Shown here piece after piece: positions 45,771 through 56,100 of a DNA stretch of 64,000 bases (positions are counted from its first letter, which is position 1; each line of letters opens with the position of its first letter). The notes beneath the pieces are model-generated. The model did not search any database. It saw only the letters and a list, made by a program, of their open reading frames with translations, and was not told the DNA's origin. A program made the translations under genes and the position numbers. The DNA is taken from positions 371,047 through 435,046 of the forward strand of contig NZ_LT699728.1 in NCBI RefSeq assembly GCF_900155395.1. The letters are read 5' to 3'. Source of the DNA: Merdibacter massiliensis. GTDB taxonomy: Bacteria > Bacillota_I > Bacilli_A > Erysipelotrichales > Erysipelotrichaceae.

Positions 45771-46292
45771 CTACTTGTTACGGTGTTGAAACTGCTGCAA
45801 AGAAGTTAAATAATTTGTTGCGACACGCTGTTGATTAGGAAAAAGCATTTTCTGATTTTTCTTAACAACATCACTTTCACTTAAAGGTTCTCCCTCTTTT
45901 AATGCATGAAAGAATAAATCTTTCCCTTTGATCTTTAATAAACTTTGGAATACGGCATAATTCATCGAAACAGAATAACCTTCCAATTTTTGCGACAACT
46001 CATTGATTATTTGCTGTAATTGCATTTTTAATAACCGTTTATCTAAATTAGAAGTAAAAATGAGATATGCTTTATCTTCGACCTGTATAAGCGTTGCTTG
46101 TGCAATCACCTGCTGTCCTTCAACTGCACGATACGCATCATTCACCAATTGTTTTAAATACTTTTTTCGAAGACTTTGCTCCTCATTAAAAAAAGCCTCT
46201 TCTACCTGAAAATCAATATACAATGTTTCTACCACTTTGCCATGTTTAAATGTTCCCAATTGATGATGGACATAGATTACTGGATATTTCAT
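45771..46292 (-). CDS. Hypothetical protein (173 aa)
   Basis: A soluble, mixed alpha/beta protein starting MKYPVIYVHHQLGTFKHGKV. It has alternating strands and helices (VIAQATLIQVEDKAYLIF, landmark LIQVEDKAYLIF) and Lys/Gln-rich helices near the end. I do not recognise the family. AAAGGGGATAAAA precedes the ATG. It lies 15 bp downstream of another unknown gene and is probably co-transcribed with it. Confidence 0.7.
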   Translation of the reverse strand: MKYPVIYVHHQLGTFKHGKVVETLYIDFQVEEAFFNEEQSLRKKYLKQLVNDAYRAVEGQQVIAQATLIQVEDKAYLIFTSNLDKRLLKMQLQQIINELSQKLEGYSVSMNYAVFQSLLKIKGKDLFFHALKEGEPLSESDVVKKNQKMLFPNQQRVATNYLTSLQQFQHRNK

Positions 46293-46307
46293 TTTTATCC
46301 CCTTTCA

Positions 46308-46574
46308 TTATTTATGTTGCCAACTATAATATTCTTCATCTTTTTCTTTAGATATTTCAACTGGTGTTTGTTTTTTATACAGATAGAAATTTTGTTTTGA
46401 AAACATCTGTACAAAATCATCTATTTCTAATACATAATGTACATATGTCCCATTGATATGCACTTTCTCATTCCGCATGCCACAATATAGCTGCTGATTC
46501 CCATCGCGATAACAAACAATTTCTCCTTCTTTCAAGTACTGATATGTTTGTTCAAAAGTCTCAATTTTTTCCAT
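46308..46574 (-). CDS. Hypothetical protein (88 aa)
   Basis: A short acidic, strand-rich protein (EIVCYRDGNQQLYCGMRNEKVHI, landmark LYCGMRNEKVHI). It starts MEKIETFEQTYQYLKEGE and has no membrane segment. AGGTGATCAT precedes the ATG. It is first of a two-gene unit with the 173-residue protein. Two cysteines close together could bind a metal, but no known motif is met. Confidence 0.65.
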   Translation of the reverse strand: MEKIETFEQTYQYLKEGEIVCYRDGNQQLYCGMRNEKVHINGTYVHYVLEIDDFVQMFSKQNFYLYKKQTPVEISKEKDEEYYSWQHK

Positions 46575-46760
46575 ATGATCACCTGTTCTTTCATTATGAT
46601 ATCATTGATAATCAAAAATGAACAGAAAAGATTACCTGGGAAATAATTAGCAATCATCTTTATTTACTATTTTTTCATAGACTATCCAGAAAATACAATA
46701 GTCATATTTCTAACAAAAGACTATAATGTTTAAGTAAAATGGTATAAGGAGATGACACAT

Positions 46761-47306
46761 ATGATTTATCAAATAAACGCTCCAAAAGAAGTAACCCAAC
46801 CAATTGTTAGAGAATCACTGAAAAGGAGTAATATTAAATATTTTATAATCTTTTTAATTGTTTTTCATATCTTGTTTGCCCTTTATATTTTATCTTTACT
46901 TACTGATTCATCCATCATTTCTGGTGTATCCATAGCGATGTATGAGGATTATGGACTTTTCCTATCAGCACAACAAGTACGATTCTATATATTTCTTATG
47001 TTTTTATTATATCTCTTATTCTTCTTGATTTTTATGTTAATTTCAATCCTCATTGATAGTATAGCAAATAAAAAGTACCCCTACCTGAAGTTTGATATTG
47101 ATCTAAAAAATGGAACTGTAAAAGTTGGAAATAAAAAGTCATCAAAAAAAATCTCATGGAATAGAAGTTTTCTCTACAATGAAGATACCATCGTTTTAAA
47201 GCTAAAATCTGATATTCACAAAGCAAGAACAATTATTATTTTTAAAAATGAGGGAATCACAGAAGAAGAATACAATTATTTAATAATGAAAATTGCAAAA
47301 GGATAA
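46761..47306 (+). CDS. Two-helix membrane protein with YcxB-like C-terminal domain
   Basis: The start at 46761 has AAGGAG 9 bp upstream; an earlier ATG at 46752 touches that site. The 181-residue product has two hydrophobic segments (about 28-50 and 75-100) and a cytoplasmic strand-rich C-terminus (LKNGTVKVGNKKSSKKISW). That order resembles YcxB-like proteins, of unknown function. It is monocistronic with its own terminator. Confidence 0.7.
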   Translation: MIYQINAPKEVTQPIVRESLKRSNIKYFIIFLIVFHILFALYILSLLTDSSIISGVSIAMYEDYGLFLSAQQVRFYIFLMFLLYLLFFLIFMLISILIDSIANKKYPYLKFDIDLKNGTVKVGNKKSSKKISWNRSFLYNEDTIVLKLKSDIHKARTIIIFKNEGITEEEYNYLIMKIAKG

Positions 47307-47332
47307 GATCCTTTACGTAAAAATTTAAATAT

Positions 47333-47382
47333 AAAAAGTCCAAATTATTGAGTGTAGTATACCTCAAAAATTGGACTTTTTA
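47333..47382. terminator. Bidirectional rho-independent terminator
   Basis: AAAAAGTCCAA pairs with TTGGACTTTTT, with an inner TTGAG/CTCAA. Confidence 0.85.
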
Positions 47383-47432
47383 TTTACTGTCATGCACATA
47401 AAAACTATAACAAAAGAATCAGCTTTCCTCAT

Positions 47433-48050
47433 TTAGCGTACAAAGTTTGTTGCTATTGTTTCCTCTGTTTCCGGTAAACCGTATATTTCTTTACCTAATG
47501 CGATACTTTTCATTAAGAAAGTCATATTTCTCGCCAATGTACGCATGGTCTGCAGACCTTCTTCATCTTCCATCGCTTCCCCAATCTTTCTGCCATGAAC
47601 ACTGTTCCAATATTGACTGGAAGCTACCGGCATGCCGCAGATCGTAAAATATTTATTTAGTTCATCAAAAGTAGCAGAAAGACCGCCGCGTCTTGCGACG
47701 CAGACAGCTGCGCCTACTTTCATGCGCTTATCAAAATGTGTACTATAAAATAAGCGGTCTAACAAGGAAATCAAAGAACCGTTTGCCGATGCATAATAAA
47801 CAGGACTTGCTACTACGAGACCATCACATTTTTCAAATAAAGGCGCACATTCATTGACCAGATCATCAAATACGCACTTGCCGCTTTCATAACATTTTCC
47901 GCAAGCGATGCAGCCGCGGATCGTTTTTGTGCCGATCGAAACGATGGTCGTCTCGACACCTTCTTCTTTAAAAACTTTTTCCATTTCTTTTAACGCAATC
48001 GACGTATTGCCATCCATGCGAGGACTGCCATTGATCATTAAGACATTCAT
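47433..48050 (-). CDS. NADPH-dependent FMN reductase / FeS flavoprotein
   Basis: A 205-residue flavodoxin-fold protein starting INGSPRMDGNTSIAL (FMN phosphate loop), with SPVYYASANGSLISLLDR. It has the Cys set CIACGKCYESGKC at about 47-59, which fits a 4Fe-4S or redox-active cluster as in clostridial iron-sulfur flavoproteins. It is a cytosolic electron carrier or quinone/azo reductase; the substrate is unknown. AGGAGGGGCTTGA precedes the ATG. Confidence 0.88.
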   Translation of the reverse strand: MNVLMINGSPRMDGNTSIALKEMEKVFKEEGVETTIVSIGTKTIRGCIACGKCYESGKCVFDDLVNECAPLFEKCDGLVVASPVYYASANGSLISLLDRLFYSTHFDKRMKVGAAVCVARRGGLSATFDELNKYFTICGMPVASSQYWNSVHGRKIGEAMEDEEGLQTMRTLARNMTFLMKSIALGKEIYGLPETEETIATNFVR

Positions 48051-48108
48051 TCAAGCCCCTCCTTTTCTTTTTACTTTACCACTCATCATTTCAATTGACA
48101 AATCAAAA

Positions 48109-48127
48109 AGGAGCATTCAGCTCCTTA
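48109..48127 (-). terminator. Rho-independent terminator of the amylase gene
   Basis: On the minus strand AAGGAGC and GCTCCTT form the stem, followed by TTTG. Confidence 0.65.
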
Positions 48128-48133
48128 TGATTC

Positions 48134-49435
48134 TTATATTTTTATGATATAAGCAGATAGAGGCGGCATCATAAAATCATTTAACATGATTTCCTGCTGA
48201 TTCAATAAATCATATCCCTTTTCAATTCCGTTTGGTGCATGAAAATGATAGCTTTCATCTGCTGCATTCACGATCGTCCAGATTTTTTCTCCATCATACT
48301 GTCTTTCGAATGCGCATTGCTGATTCGTGATCATCACATCATGAAAATCACCATATTGCAAAGCTTTTTCACTGCGATGCAGTTTAGCCAAAGCAGCGAT
48401 CCAATCAGTCAGCACATTCCAACACGGCTGGTCGAAACAAACACGTAAATTAGGATCTCCATCTTCTTTTCTGCCCGTTGCATTCCACTCACTGCCATAG
48501 TAAACACAAGGAATACCAGGCATGGTAAATAATAAAGCATAGATCAAAGGCAAATGACGGCTGTCCTGCAAGATGCTGGCAATACGGGATACATCATGAT
48601 TATCAACAAAGTTCAATAGATGTTTTCCTTTGTAAAGAGTCCACTCTTCAGGACCGAATTGTCGTTTCAACGAATGCATGATCTCAAACAGATTGTGTGA
48701 ATTAAAGCTGGAATACAATCCCTTATAGCATTCGTAATTCGTAGCGCTGTCTAACATCTCCGGATTTACCCAGCGATTGTAATCTCCATGCAGCAGTTCT
48801 CCTAATAAGAAGAAATCCGGTTTTAAGCCTTTACAATACGTATGCAGCATCTTTAAAAAATCAGGCGGCAAGCAATAGGCTACATCCAGGCGTAGTCCGT
48901 CAATATCAAACTGCTCCACCCACTCTTTGATACAATCAAATAAATAAGAAATCACTTCTGGATTTTCTAGATTTAATTTCACCAGATCATAGTGTCCTTC
49001 CCATCCTTCGTACCAAAAACCATCATGATCATTTGAATCGCGATAGAAGTCCAGATAAAACCAGTCACGATAACGAGAAGCTTCACGGTTCTTCTTGACA
49101 TCTTCAAATGCCCAGAAACCGCGGCCCACATGATTAAATACACCATCTAATACAACACGAATTCCATTTTCGTGCATTTTTTTGCATAAGGCTGCAAAAT
49201 CTTCATTTGTTCCTAAACGACGATCGATCTGTCGATAATCTCTCGTGTTATACCCGTGTGTGTCACTTTCAAATGCCGGCGAAAAATAAATTGCATCGAC
49301 ATTAAGTTTCTTGATATGCTCGATCCACTCTTCGATTTTTTGTAAACGATGGCATAGTACACCGTCATTTGCAAAAGGCGCACCACAAAAACCTAATGGA
49401 TAAATTTGATAAAAAACACTTTCATCTGCCCACAT
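48134..49435 (-). CDS. Glycoside hydrolase family 13 (alpha-amylase / cyclomaltodextrinase-like)
   Basis: A 433-residue intracellular enzyme with no signal peptide. GH13 landmarks are present in order: VVLDGVFNHVG, GLRLDVAYCL with the nucleophile Asp, FLLGELLHGD with the acid Glu, and FVDNHDVSR. It hydrolyses or rearranges alpha-1,4 glucans or maltodextrins taken up by the cell. AAGGAGGAACGTTC precedes the ATG. It is monocistronic; its closest neighbour upstream is the IS1182-like element. Confidence 0.93.
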   Translation of the reverse strand: MWADESVFYQIYPLGFCGAPFANDGVLCHRLQKIEEWIEHIKKLNVDAIYFSPAFESDTHGYNTRDYRQIDRRLGTNEDFAALCKKMHENGIRVVLDGVFNHVGRGFWAFEDVKKNREASRYRDWFYLDFYRDSNDHDGFWYEGWEGHYDLVKLNLENPEVISYLFDCIKEWVEQFDIDGLRLDVAYCLPPDFLKMLHTYCKGLKPDFFLLGELLHGDYNRWVNPEMLDSATNYECYKGLYSSFNSHNLFEIMHSLKRQFGPEEWTLYKGKHLLNFVDNHDVSRIASILQDSRHLPLIYALLFTMPGIPCVYYGSEWNATGRKEDGDPNLRVCFDQPCWNVLTDWIAALAKLHRSEKALQYGDFHDVMITNQQCAFERQYDGEKIWTIVNAADESYHFHAPNGIEKGYDLLNQQEIMLNDFMMPPLSAYIIKI

Positions 49436-49582
49436 GAACGTTCCTCCTTAGTTTTTTCTGTTTTTAGTCAAGTGAGCCATGTTCTGTATACGAATTGTAC
49501 GTCAGTTTTCCATGGTGATTTTATTTTATCAAATCAAGCACAAAAATTAAAGGGCTTTCATTCTTTATTTTACAGTACATAA
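49436..49582. other. Spacer between amylase promoter and IS element
   Basis: About 147 bp, AT-rich, upstream of the amylase gene and ending at the IS left end. No gene is seen. It should include the amylase promoter. Confidence 0.4.
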
Positions 49583-49653
49583 AAAAGAGGCCGTAACGAA
49601 ATAGAAGATTATAATTAAACGAATCTGTCTATTGAGGTTACGACCTCTTTTTT
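49581..49653. repeat. Inverted repeat hairpin at IS left end, terminator-like
   Basis: AAAAAAGAGGCCGTAAC at the IS end is complemented by GTTACGACCTCTTTTTT at 49637-49653 (one mismatch). Either strand yields a GC-rich stem followed by T6, so it can act as a two-way terminator. Confidence 0.75.
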
Positions 49654-51424
49654 CTTTTCTTTACTTTGAAATTGTTTCAATTCTCCCAATTATCCCTGTT
49701 TTTTGGCATTATGAAAACACCTATTGTGGAAAACCTATCAACATTATTTATGCTTGTGCTTTTTTTCTTATTTTTTTGTTATGATATTTCATCAGATTAA
49801 AGCCTACGCACACCAACAGGAACTCCATTTCTACATTTTTGATGCTTCTCCTATGTAATCTGTCATAAGCATAATCTTCTTTTATCACTCCAAATGCTCC
49901 TTCGCTTTGTATGGATCTTTGCACTCGATGATGGATTCCTTCTTCGCTATTTAGTTTTTTTCTCGCTGTTCTTTCAAACTCCTCAAGTATCGGATTCACG
50001 CTTATCGTTCGATCTCCCTTGGCTTTCGTACATTGAGATTTGAGTGGGCAATCCGTGCATTTGCCACAGCTGTGCGTTTGATTGATTCGATAATATTTGC
50101 TTCTCTTATCAACCGTTTCATTGATACAGCTAAATTCATGTCCTGCCGGGCAGATATATCTTCCATTTCCATTTCTGTTCCAGTTTGATTTGATGAATGT
50201 TTTTTTCTTGTAGCTCGTTTCTTTTTCTTTTGAATACATCGTATATTTGATATAGGCTTCCATATCATTTTCTAAACAGAAGAAATAATTATCATAGGAT
50301 CCATATCCTGCATCCGCTACTACTGTTTTAGGCATCCTGTTATAAAGTGCTCTGAATGTTTCAAGAAATTTGATAAATGTCTTTTGATCGGTTCTATCCT
50401 GATAGATACAAGCCAATTGGATATATTCGCTGCTTACTGCTATCTGTGCATTGTATCCTGCCTTGAAGATTCCTGTCTTCATGTAATGGTCCTCTTTCAT
50501 GTGCATCATCGTTGCATCGTGGTCTGTTTTCGAACAGCTGTTTCTGTCAGGTCCGCATAGTTCAATTCTTTCCAAACAGTTTTGCAGTGTTTCTTTGTAT
50601 TTCATCAATTCATCATAATAACGCTGAATCTGGCTTTTTCGCTTACCTTTTCCATAAATGAAAGTGATTCCCTCTTGTTCAACGATATGAAAAATTTGGT
50701 TAGCCATATTCTCTATGTCTTTTATTGTCCACTCCTCTTTTTGAGATGCTTCAATACGATCACCCAGTTTCTTGACCCATTCGTTTAATCGAGTGAATAT
50801 TTTATCTCTTGTTTTGATTGCGGTCTTTTTCCAGATGAAAGTAAACTTGTTGGCATTGGCCTCAAGCTTGGTTCCATCAATATAAACCGTATCATGATCA
50901 ATTGACGGATCTAATATCTCAATTGATTCAAATATATCTCTAAAAATGAATTGGATGTCATATTTTAAATACTTTTGGATGAAACGATGAAATGCCATGT
51001 GACTTGGCGTTTCCTCCTGCATCAAGAACATGAAACGGATGTCTGTTCTACAGCTTTTTTCAATATCTCTTAGACTATAAATATGATTCATGAACGCAAA
51101 CAGGATGACTTTGATCATCTTGAAGGGATTATATTCTTCACGCCCTCTGTGAGCAGGGTGATTAAGATATTTGTTCCAGTTGACTCCTTCCATCACTTCA
51201 AGAAAACTGTACACCGGATCAGAAGAATCGATCTTTTTTTCACAATCCAGTGGTAAAATCATCTGAAATGCGGTATAATTCCTATTGCTCAGATAGGAAT
51301 TATTTAGCTCTAACACTTCGATGTTTTTCATAGCTAAATTATACCAAAAAAATGCATCCTTTCTCTTTTGAGATCAGATGCATTTTTTATTTTTGGCTAT
51401 TCCTTATTCGTTACAGCCTCTTTT
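49583..51424 (-). mobile_element. IS1182-family insertion sequence
   Basis: The terminal inverted repeats are AAAAGAGGCCGTAACGAA (49583-49600) and its near-complement at 51407-51424 (17 of 18). Between them lies one intact transposase gene. No clear target-site duplication is seen in the flanks (ACATAA on the left, GACTAT on the right). The right end is 9 bp from the lactate permease stop codon. Confidence 0.88.
49748..51331 (-). CDS. IS1182-family transposase
   Basis: A 527-residue transposase with an N-terminal DUF772-like domain (RGREEYNPFKMIKVILFAFM, landmark YNPFKMI) and a DDE domain (TVYIDGTKLEANANK, VVADAGYGSYDNY). A C-terminal Cys region (CGKCTDCPLKSQC) and the typical VQRSIQSEGAFGVIKEDYAYDR, landmark SEGAFGVIKEDY, follow. 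The frame is full length, so the element may be active. It lies inside clear inverted repeats. Confidence 0.95.
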   Translation of the reverse strand: MKNIEVLELNNSYLSNRNYTAFQMILPLDCEKKIDSSDPVYSFLEVMEGVNWNKYLNHPAHRGREEYNPFKMIKVILFAFMNHIYSLRDIEKSCRTDIRFMFLMQEETPSHMAFHRFIQKYLKYDIQFIFRDIFESIEILDPSIDHDTVYIDGTKLEANANKFTFIWKKTAIKTRDKIFTRLNEWVKKLGDRIEASQKEEWTIKDIENMANQIFHIVEQEGITFIYGKGKRKSQIQRYYDELMKYKETLQNCLERIELCGPDRNSCSKTDHDATMMHMKEDHYMKTGIFKAGYNAQIAVSSEYIQLACIYQDRTDQKTFIKFLETFRALYNRMPKTVVADAGYGSYDNYFFCLENDMEAYIKYTMYSKEKETSYKKKTFIKSNWNRNGNGRYICPAGHEFSCINETVDKRSKYYRINQTHSCGKCTDCPLKSQCTKAKGDRTISVNPILEEFERTARKKLNSEEGIHHRVQRSIQSEGAFGVIKEDYAYDRLHRRSIKNVEMEFLLVCVGFNLMKYHNKKIRKKAQA

Positions 51425-51433
51425 GACTATTTA

Positions 51434-52990
51434 TCAGGCAATTGGCAGTATCTCATAGATACTCATTCCAAAATAAGCGATGAATGCCATCAAAATGAGA
51501 TAAACAAAGGCATATGGGAAAACGCGTTTTAATAATTCTCCATCTTTTCCGCTTTCTTTAACCGCAACAAGACCAATAGCCAAACTTTGCGGCGCCAGCA
51601 TTTTGCCCACAGCCACGCCTAAACTGTTTAAAGCAACCAGCCAGTATGGGTTTGCACCTATTGCTTGTGCTGCCTGCAGCTGCACATTGCCGAATAAAAC
51701 AGAAGAGCTGGTTCCGCTGCCTGTTACGAATGTGCCTAAGCCGCCGATCAGCGGAGCAGCAAATGGATAGAAAGATCCTAAAGCAATGACGAACAAATTT
51801 GCTATGCTGGCGATCATTCCGCTATAGCCCATGATCTTCGCAGTTGCCAATACACATAACATCGTGATCATTGTTTTTGACATTTGAATGATCGTATCTT
51901 TTAATACATGCAGCATGCCTGGTAAAGATGCTCCCTGGATCCATCCGCCGATAAATGCAGAAAGGAAGATCCAGATACCCGGTGTATTGATCCAAGTAAA
52001 GGTATAAGGAGCAGCCCCTGTTCCGGTATAGATTCCCACATCACTATGAAATTGATTTAAGAAAGTATAAACAGGAGTCACTAATTTGCTTGTTGACAAC
52101 AGGAATACGAATACCAGGATAAACGGTGTCCATGCCTGTAATGCCTCAGAGAATGAAATGGAATGGGTATGTTCTTGTTCCATCTGATATTCCTGTGGTA
52201 CACTGTTGTGTTTTCCTCGAGAAACAGCTACAAGGATCGTGATCAATAATGAACAGATGGATCCGACCACAACCGCCAGTTCACTGCCTACAAAATAGGC
52301 GACAACTAACTGTGGCAAGACAAAAGATAAACCTGCAATCAGTGTTATTCCAAAAACGCCCTTTAATGCTTTGATTCCTTTTCCGGTAATGATCACCATC
52401 AAGAATGGAGACAAAAGCATGAAAGGAGCCAGCTGCAGTGTTTCAGTAAAAGCCAAAGCAGCATTGTCCAAACCTACTAAATTAGCCAGGGTAACGGTCG
52501 GAATTCCGATCGAACCAAAAGGGGTCGGCGTTCCATTGGCAACCAGGCAGACCAAGCAGGCCAATAAAGGCGGAAAACCTAATCCAGCTAACATTCCGGC
52601 AGGAATGGCTATTGCGGTTCCAAAACCAGCCATGCCTTCCATAAAACCGCCAAAGCACCAACCAATCAAGAGCACTAATATTCTCTTGTCAGATGATACA
52701 CTTGTGATCATCTGTTTGATTACTTCCATCTTGCCTGTGTACAGCGACAAATTGTATAAAAACACTGCTGCTATGATCACTAAGATAATCGGCCAGGCAG
52801 CCATTGCAAATCCTTCCAATGCTGCTGTCATCGTATCGAATACAGGCAATTTCCATACCGTGATAGAAAGAATTGCCGCCAAGATCATTGCAAGAAAGCT
52901 GGCTTTATGTCCAGCAACCTTAAAACCACACAAGGCAATGATCAACCAAAGGATTGGGCTCAATCCTAATAAAAACATGATAAAGTCCAT
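51434..52990 (-). CDS. lctP: L-lactate permease (LctP family)
   Basis: A 518-residue protein with about 13 membrane helices and LctP-family signatures: GWCFGGFMEGMAGFGTAIAIPAGML (landmark GGFMEGMAGFGTA) near 115-130 and GSGTSSSVLFGNVQ near 425. It imports lactate or related hydroxyacids with protons. AAGGAGTGGAAGA precedes the ATG. The usual downstream sequence has been replaced by the IS1182-like element, whose hairpin may now end its transcript. Confidence 0.95.
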   Translation of the reverse strand: MDFIMFLLGLSPILWLIIALCGFKVAGHKASFLAMILAAILSITVWKLPVFDTMTAALEGFAMAAWPIILVIIAAVFLYNLSLYTGKMEVIKQMITSVSSDKRILVLLIGWCFGGFMEGMAGFGTAIAIPAGMLAGLGFPPLLACLVCLVANGTPTPFGSIGIPTVTLANLVGLDNAALAFTETLQLAPFMLLSPFLMVIITGKGIKALKGVFGITLIAGLSFVLPQLVVAYFVGSELAVVVGSICSLLITILVAVSRGKHNSVPQEYQMEQEHTHSISFSEALQAWTPFILVFVFLLSTSKLVTPVYTFLNQFHSDVGIYTGTGAAPYTFTWINTPGIWIFLSAFIGGWIQGASLPGMLHVLKDTIIQMSKTMITMLCVLATAKIMGYSGMIASIANLFVIALGSFYPFAAPLIGGLGTFVTGSGTSSSVLFGNVQLQAAQAIGANPYWLVALNSLGVAVGKMLAPQSLAIGLVAVKESGKDGELLKRVFPYAFVYLILMAFIAYFGMSIYEILPIA

Positions 52991-53099
52991 TCTTCCACTC
53001 CTTATTGTTTTCTGTAAAATTATAAAGAATTCTAAAAAGAAAGTACAGCATTTCCTTCTGTCATTTTGTTATATTTTTTGCAAAAATTAATAATTTTAG

Positions 53100-53131
53100 A
53101 AAAAAGAGACATCTTTTCAGACATCTCTTTG
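53100..53131 (-). terminator. Rho-independent terminator of polC
   Basis: On the minus strand AAAGAGA pairs with TCTCTTT with a partly paired loop, followed by TTT. The GACATC direct repeat inside makes the fold imperfect. Confidence 0.55.
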
Positions 53132-53138
53132 CTTTTTA

Positions 53139-56100
53139 TCAGAATAATGATAATTGATTTTCTTCCTGCAGCCCTTCTAAAGAACCTAAGGCATCCAGTT
53201 TCTTCAATAAAGAATTGCTGAGTGAAGTACGTTTCAACAAGTCTTCTTTGGATAAGAATGGTGCCTCATTTCGTGCTTTGACAATAGAGTCAGCTACGCT
53301 CGCCCCTAGTCCGTCAATGCTGGTAAATGGAGGAATGATCGCATTCTTGTTTTCTGAATCCACGATAAACTCTCTTGCTGCAGAACGATTGATATCGATA
53401 TTTGAAAAATGATAACCGCGCAATACCATCTCTAATGCTAGTTCCAAAGTAGAGAATGTATCCAGATCCTTTTTGCTCGGTTTTACATTACGATCATTGC
53501 TTCTAGAAAGGTCTTGTATCTGTGCCATGCGTTGACGAATGCTGGCTTCTCCTTTGATCATCGTTTCGATGTCATAGGCATCACAGCGAATCGAAAAGAA
53601 CATACAGTAATAGATCAACGGCATATGCACCTTGAACCAGGCAATGCGTACAGCCATCATTACGTAAGCAACCGCATGGGCTTTCGGGAACATATATTTG
53701 ATCTTTTTACACGATTCGATGTACCAGTCTTCTACACCGTTTTCTTTCATCTCAGGGATCCATTCATCTTTCAGACCTTTTCCTTTACGAACTGATTCCA
53801 TGATCGTAAAAGCCAGCTTTGGCCGCATCCCTTTATGCAGCAGATACACCATGATATCGTCACGACATCCGATCACGCTTTTCAATGTACAGATACCTTG
53901 ATCGATCAGATCTTTGGCGTTTCCCAGCCAAACATCAGTACCATGGCTCAATCCGGATATTTTCAAAAGTTCGTCAAAGGTCGTTGGCCGTGTCAGTTCC
54001 AAGATGCCGCGTACAAATGGAGTACCAAATTCCGGCAGCCCGGCAGCACCGGTTTCTTCGGTATTTTTGCTTGTATCGATATTCAAGGCATCCACGCTGG
54101 AAAAGATGCTCATTGTGGCCGGATCATTCATCGGAATCGTTCGCACGTCGATTCCGCTCATTCTCTCCAGCATCTTCATGGCAGTCGGATCGACGTGCCC
54201 CAAGATATCGAATTTTAAGATATTGTCATGGATCTGATGGAAATCAAAATGGGTCGTCTTCCAATCTGCAAACGGGTTATTGGCTGGATATTGTACTGGT
54301 GTAAAATCATGTACATCCATATCCAAAGGAACAACGACGATGCCCCCTGGATGCTGGCCAGTCGTTCGTTTGACCCCTTCACAAAGTTTAGCAAGATCTA
54401 ACTGTTTTGGGTTTCGCATCGTTCCTTCAATGCCCATTGCTTCTTCATATCCTTTGATATAGCCAAATGCCGTCTGGGTCTGTACGGTACCTACCGTACC
54501 GGCACGAAAGACATGCTCATCCCCGAATACTTCTTTTGTATATGCATGGGCCCGCGGTTGATAATCACCGGAAAAGTTTAAATCGATATCAGGCACTTTA
54601 TCTCCCTCAAAACCCAGAAAGGTCTCAAATGGAATATCCTGTCCATCTCCACGCATCAAAGTACCGCATTTTGGACATTGCTTATCCGGCAAGTCGAATC
54701 CGTTCAACACGCTGCCGTCTGTATAGAAATGGGAATATTTGCAATGCGGGCAGACATAATGAGGTGCAAGCGGATTCACTTCTGTGATTTCTGCCATGGT
54801 CGCAACAAAGCTCGATCCAACAGAACCTCGGCTTCCGACCAGATACCCGTCATCCAGACTTTTCTTTACCAGCAAGTGGGAAATATAATAAACCACATAG
54901 TAACCAGCACCGATGATCGCATCTAATTCTCTCTTTAAACGATCCTCTACGATCTGCGGCAATTGTTCCCCATATTTCTTATGCGCATTTGCATAACAGA
55001 TATCCCGCAGTTTTTGATCAGATCCTTCAATATCCGGCGGATACAATTTATCCTTCACCGGATAAATGATCTCTACCTGTGCGGCAATCTGCTTTGGATT
55101 GTCGATGACAAATTCATGTGCACGATCTCCCTCTACCCAGGCAAAGGCATCCAGCATTTCTCTTGTCGTCCGCAAATGCTGATCCGGTGCATGAAACTTA
55201 TGCCGTTTCTCTTGATTATAGATATACAGCGGATGACGTACACCGCCGATCGCCTGCGAATTGATATAGATATCACGAATGCGCTTTTGATTTGGATGAA
55301 CATAATGCGCATCACTGGTTGCGACGACTGGTTTCCCAAGCTCATCCGCCATGGCAATGATGCCGCGCAGGATTTCTTTTAATCTTTCCTGATCCACGAT
55401 CGAATTGCGGTCGATCAAATATTGATAATTGGCCAGCGGCTGTATTTCAATGTAATCGTAAAACTGCATGACTTCTTTCAAGACATCGACATCACGTGTC
55501 TGCGCCATCTCAAATACTTCTCCGTTTGCACAGGCAGATCCTATGAGCAGATTCCCATTCATCCGCCTTTTCTCGATTTCTATACGCGGGATCCTCGGTT
55601 CGGCCACTCCTGACAAAGCGGTTTTTCCATTATACGCTAGATATTTCGTATGACTTAAAGTGATGAGTTCAAACAATTCCTTTAAACCGCACTGATTTTT
55701 GGCAATGACAACGACATGTTTGGTTCGTACTTTCTTAAAGCTTTCTGGATTTTGCCGTGCCTGCAGATCGTTCAATGTTTTGACATCGCGCAGTTCATTG
55801 AGCATATGCAAGAAAGTTTGCGCCAATACATCCGCATCATAATCTGCACGGTGGGCGACTTCCTGATCATATACGATTCCATAGGAACGAGCAATAGCGC
55901 CTAGAGTATATGACTTCCTTTCCGTTTGCAAACTGCGGGCCAGATCCAATGTATCGACCACGGGATTGGTCAGCGGTTTTCTGCCGATTCGCCGCAAGGA
56001 GCTGTTCAGGAAAGAAAAGTCAAACGATGCATTATGCGCCACCAAAATGTGATCGCCGATAAAATCCAAGATCTCGTCGACACACTCCTCAAACGGACGT

